Program-made: the position numbers and the translations under genes
DNA from: DATAAP01 sp041690495
Lineage (GTDB): Bacteria > Pseudomonadota > Alphaproteobacteria > CACIAM-22H2
Reading direction: 5' to 3'
Assembly (NCBI GenBank): GCA_041690495.1
Contig: JAWLHE010000005.1
Coordinates: forward strand, 186,001-250,000
Length of the DNA stretch: 64,000 nt
Shown here: positions 63,546 through 64,000 of the stretch, piece after piece
Layout of the letters: every line of letters begins with the position of its first letter
How positions within the stretch are numbered: position 1 is the first letter of the stretch
The notes under the pieces: model-generated
Databases searched by the model: none
What the model was told of the DNA's origin: nothing
Seen by the model: only the letters and a program-made list of their open reading frames with translations

Positions 63546-63812
63546 ATGCAGCCAAGCCGATTGCGCCAGGAGATCGCCGAAGTGTTCGGCGAGATCGTCG
63601 CCGCGCAGCGGATGGTGCGCGCGGGGCGCACGATCGAACTCGAGGACCTGGACAAGCGAATCGCGGTCCTGTGCGAAGCGGTAACGCAGCTTCCGGCCGA
63701 AGAGGGCCGCGACCTGATGCCCCTGCTCGAGGACCTCCATGCCTCGCTCGATCAGCTCGCCTCGGCGCTCAGGATGGCCGAGCGGACGGATGAAGGATCC
63801 GCTCGGCCATGA
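63546..63812 (+). CDS. Small helical protein between flhX and fliO, unknown
   Basis: 88 aa from ATG 63546 (one base after the flhX stop, TGAAATG); ATG 63534 in frame overlaps flhX and adds four residues. The protein is helical and acidic: QEIAEVFGEIVAAQRMVRAGRTIELEDLDKRIAVLCEAVTQLPAEEGRDLMPLLEDLHASLDQLASAL. I do not recognise it; place and size suggest a flagellar assembly factor or chaperone. It is coupled to fliO (ATGA overlap). Confidence 0.75.
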   Translation: MQPSRLRQEIAEVFGEIVAAQRMVRAGRTIELEDLDKRIAVLCEAVTQLPAEEGRDLMPLLEDLHASLDQLASALRMAERTDEGSARP

Positions 63813-64000
63813 TCGATGCCGGTCTCATGCTCCGCTTCGCGCTGGCACTGGCGCTCGTCCTCGCCCTGATTGCCGTGACCGGGTGGCTCGGCCGGCGCTA
63901 CATGGGCGCGGGCCGGCTGTCGTCACTCAGGGGCAAGCGGCGCCTGAGCGTCGTCGAGGCGCTGGCGATCGACGGCCGCACACGCCTTCTGCTCGTCCGC
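63809..64000 (+). CDS. fliO: Flagellar protein FliO, N-terminal part (cut by window edge)
   Basis: 64 codons to the window end. MIDAGLMLRFALALALVLALIAVTGWLGRRYM is one membrane helix, followed by LRGKRRLSVVEALAIDGRTRLLLVR, the FliO cytoplasmic start. FliO helps assemble FliP into the export gate, so fliP is expected just beyond. ATG overlaps the stop of the small gene. Confidence 0.85.
   Translation, partial: MIDAGLMLRFALALALVLALIAVTGWLGRRYMGAGRLSSLRGKRRLSVVEALAIDGRTRLLLVR

Overview
The window is GC-rich chromosomal DNA from a free-living, flagellated alphaproteobacterium. The grounds are the gene content: a CckA/DivK/PleD cell-cycle set with CtrA-type boxes (TTAA-N7-TTAA), ntrY-ntrX-trkA-dat-hfq-hflX, pyrB with a pseudo-dihydroorotase, imuA-imuB-dnaE2, gatCAB, and SOS boxes of the alphaproteobacterial GTTC-N7-GTTC type. 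A Rhodospirillales-like or Hyphomicrobiales-like lineage fits; the genus cannot be told from the sequence alone. Almost everything is chromosomal housekeeping. I see no insertion sequence, prophage, CRISPR array or plasmid gene.

Layout. 0-8.2 kb: partial AraC-type regulator, cupin, NodI/NodJ-like ABC-2 transporter, two small unknown proteins, a MetE-C-like protein, an ABC half-exporter, tRNA-Ser(GCU) with a clear promoter, a small gene behind a CtrA-like box, and a glutathione S-transferase. 8.3-17.3 kb: gatC-gatA-gatB, ruvX, an auxin-efflux-type carrier, an acyl-CoA-dehydrogenase-fold protein with a desulfinase-like active site, a Nudix hydrolase, a soluble chemoreceptor-like protein and an SH3/NlpC-P60-like protein. 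17.3-40 kb: a core string pyrB-pyrX-plsY-dprA-topA-rnr-DUF983-S41 peptidase-rpmG, interrupted by a secreted beta-helix gene and by a PEP-CTERM gene plus the SOS mutagenesis cassette imuA-imuB-dnaE2; pleD and divK follow. 40-54.2 kb: ROK kinase, orphan solute-binding protein, the ntrYX-trkA-dat-hfq-hflX run, a DMT exporter and alaS. 54.2-57.4 kb: recA with an overlapping promoter and SOS box, a Vgb-like propeller protein and a cytochrome c. 57.4-64 kb: cckA next to flhB-fliR-fliQ-fliE-flgC-flgB, and divergently flhX, a small gene and a partial fliO.

How the parts fit. LexA should repress both recA and imuA-imuB-dnaE2, since each promoter carries a 7/8 match to the alphaproteobacterial SOS box. 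CckA, DivK and PleD are cell-cycle signalling proteins acting on CtrA and c-di-GMP, and CtrA-type boxes lie in front of both flagellar transcription units and one small gene. A 79-bp palindromic repeat occurs twice, each time in the gap between co-directional partner genes (nodI/nodJ, imuB/dnaE2), with a shorter relative downstream of gatB.

The best candidates for new biology are: the acyl-CoA-dehydrogenase-fold protein lacking both usual catalytic glutamates; the large secreted propeller-plus-beta-helix protein inserted in the core string; the perfect hairpin that hides the dnaE2 ribosome binding site and start codon; and the CtrA-boxed 74-aa protein. No complete, obviously undescribed multi-gene system was recognised.
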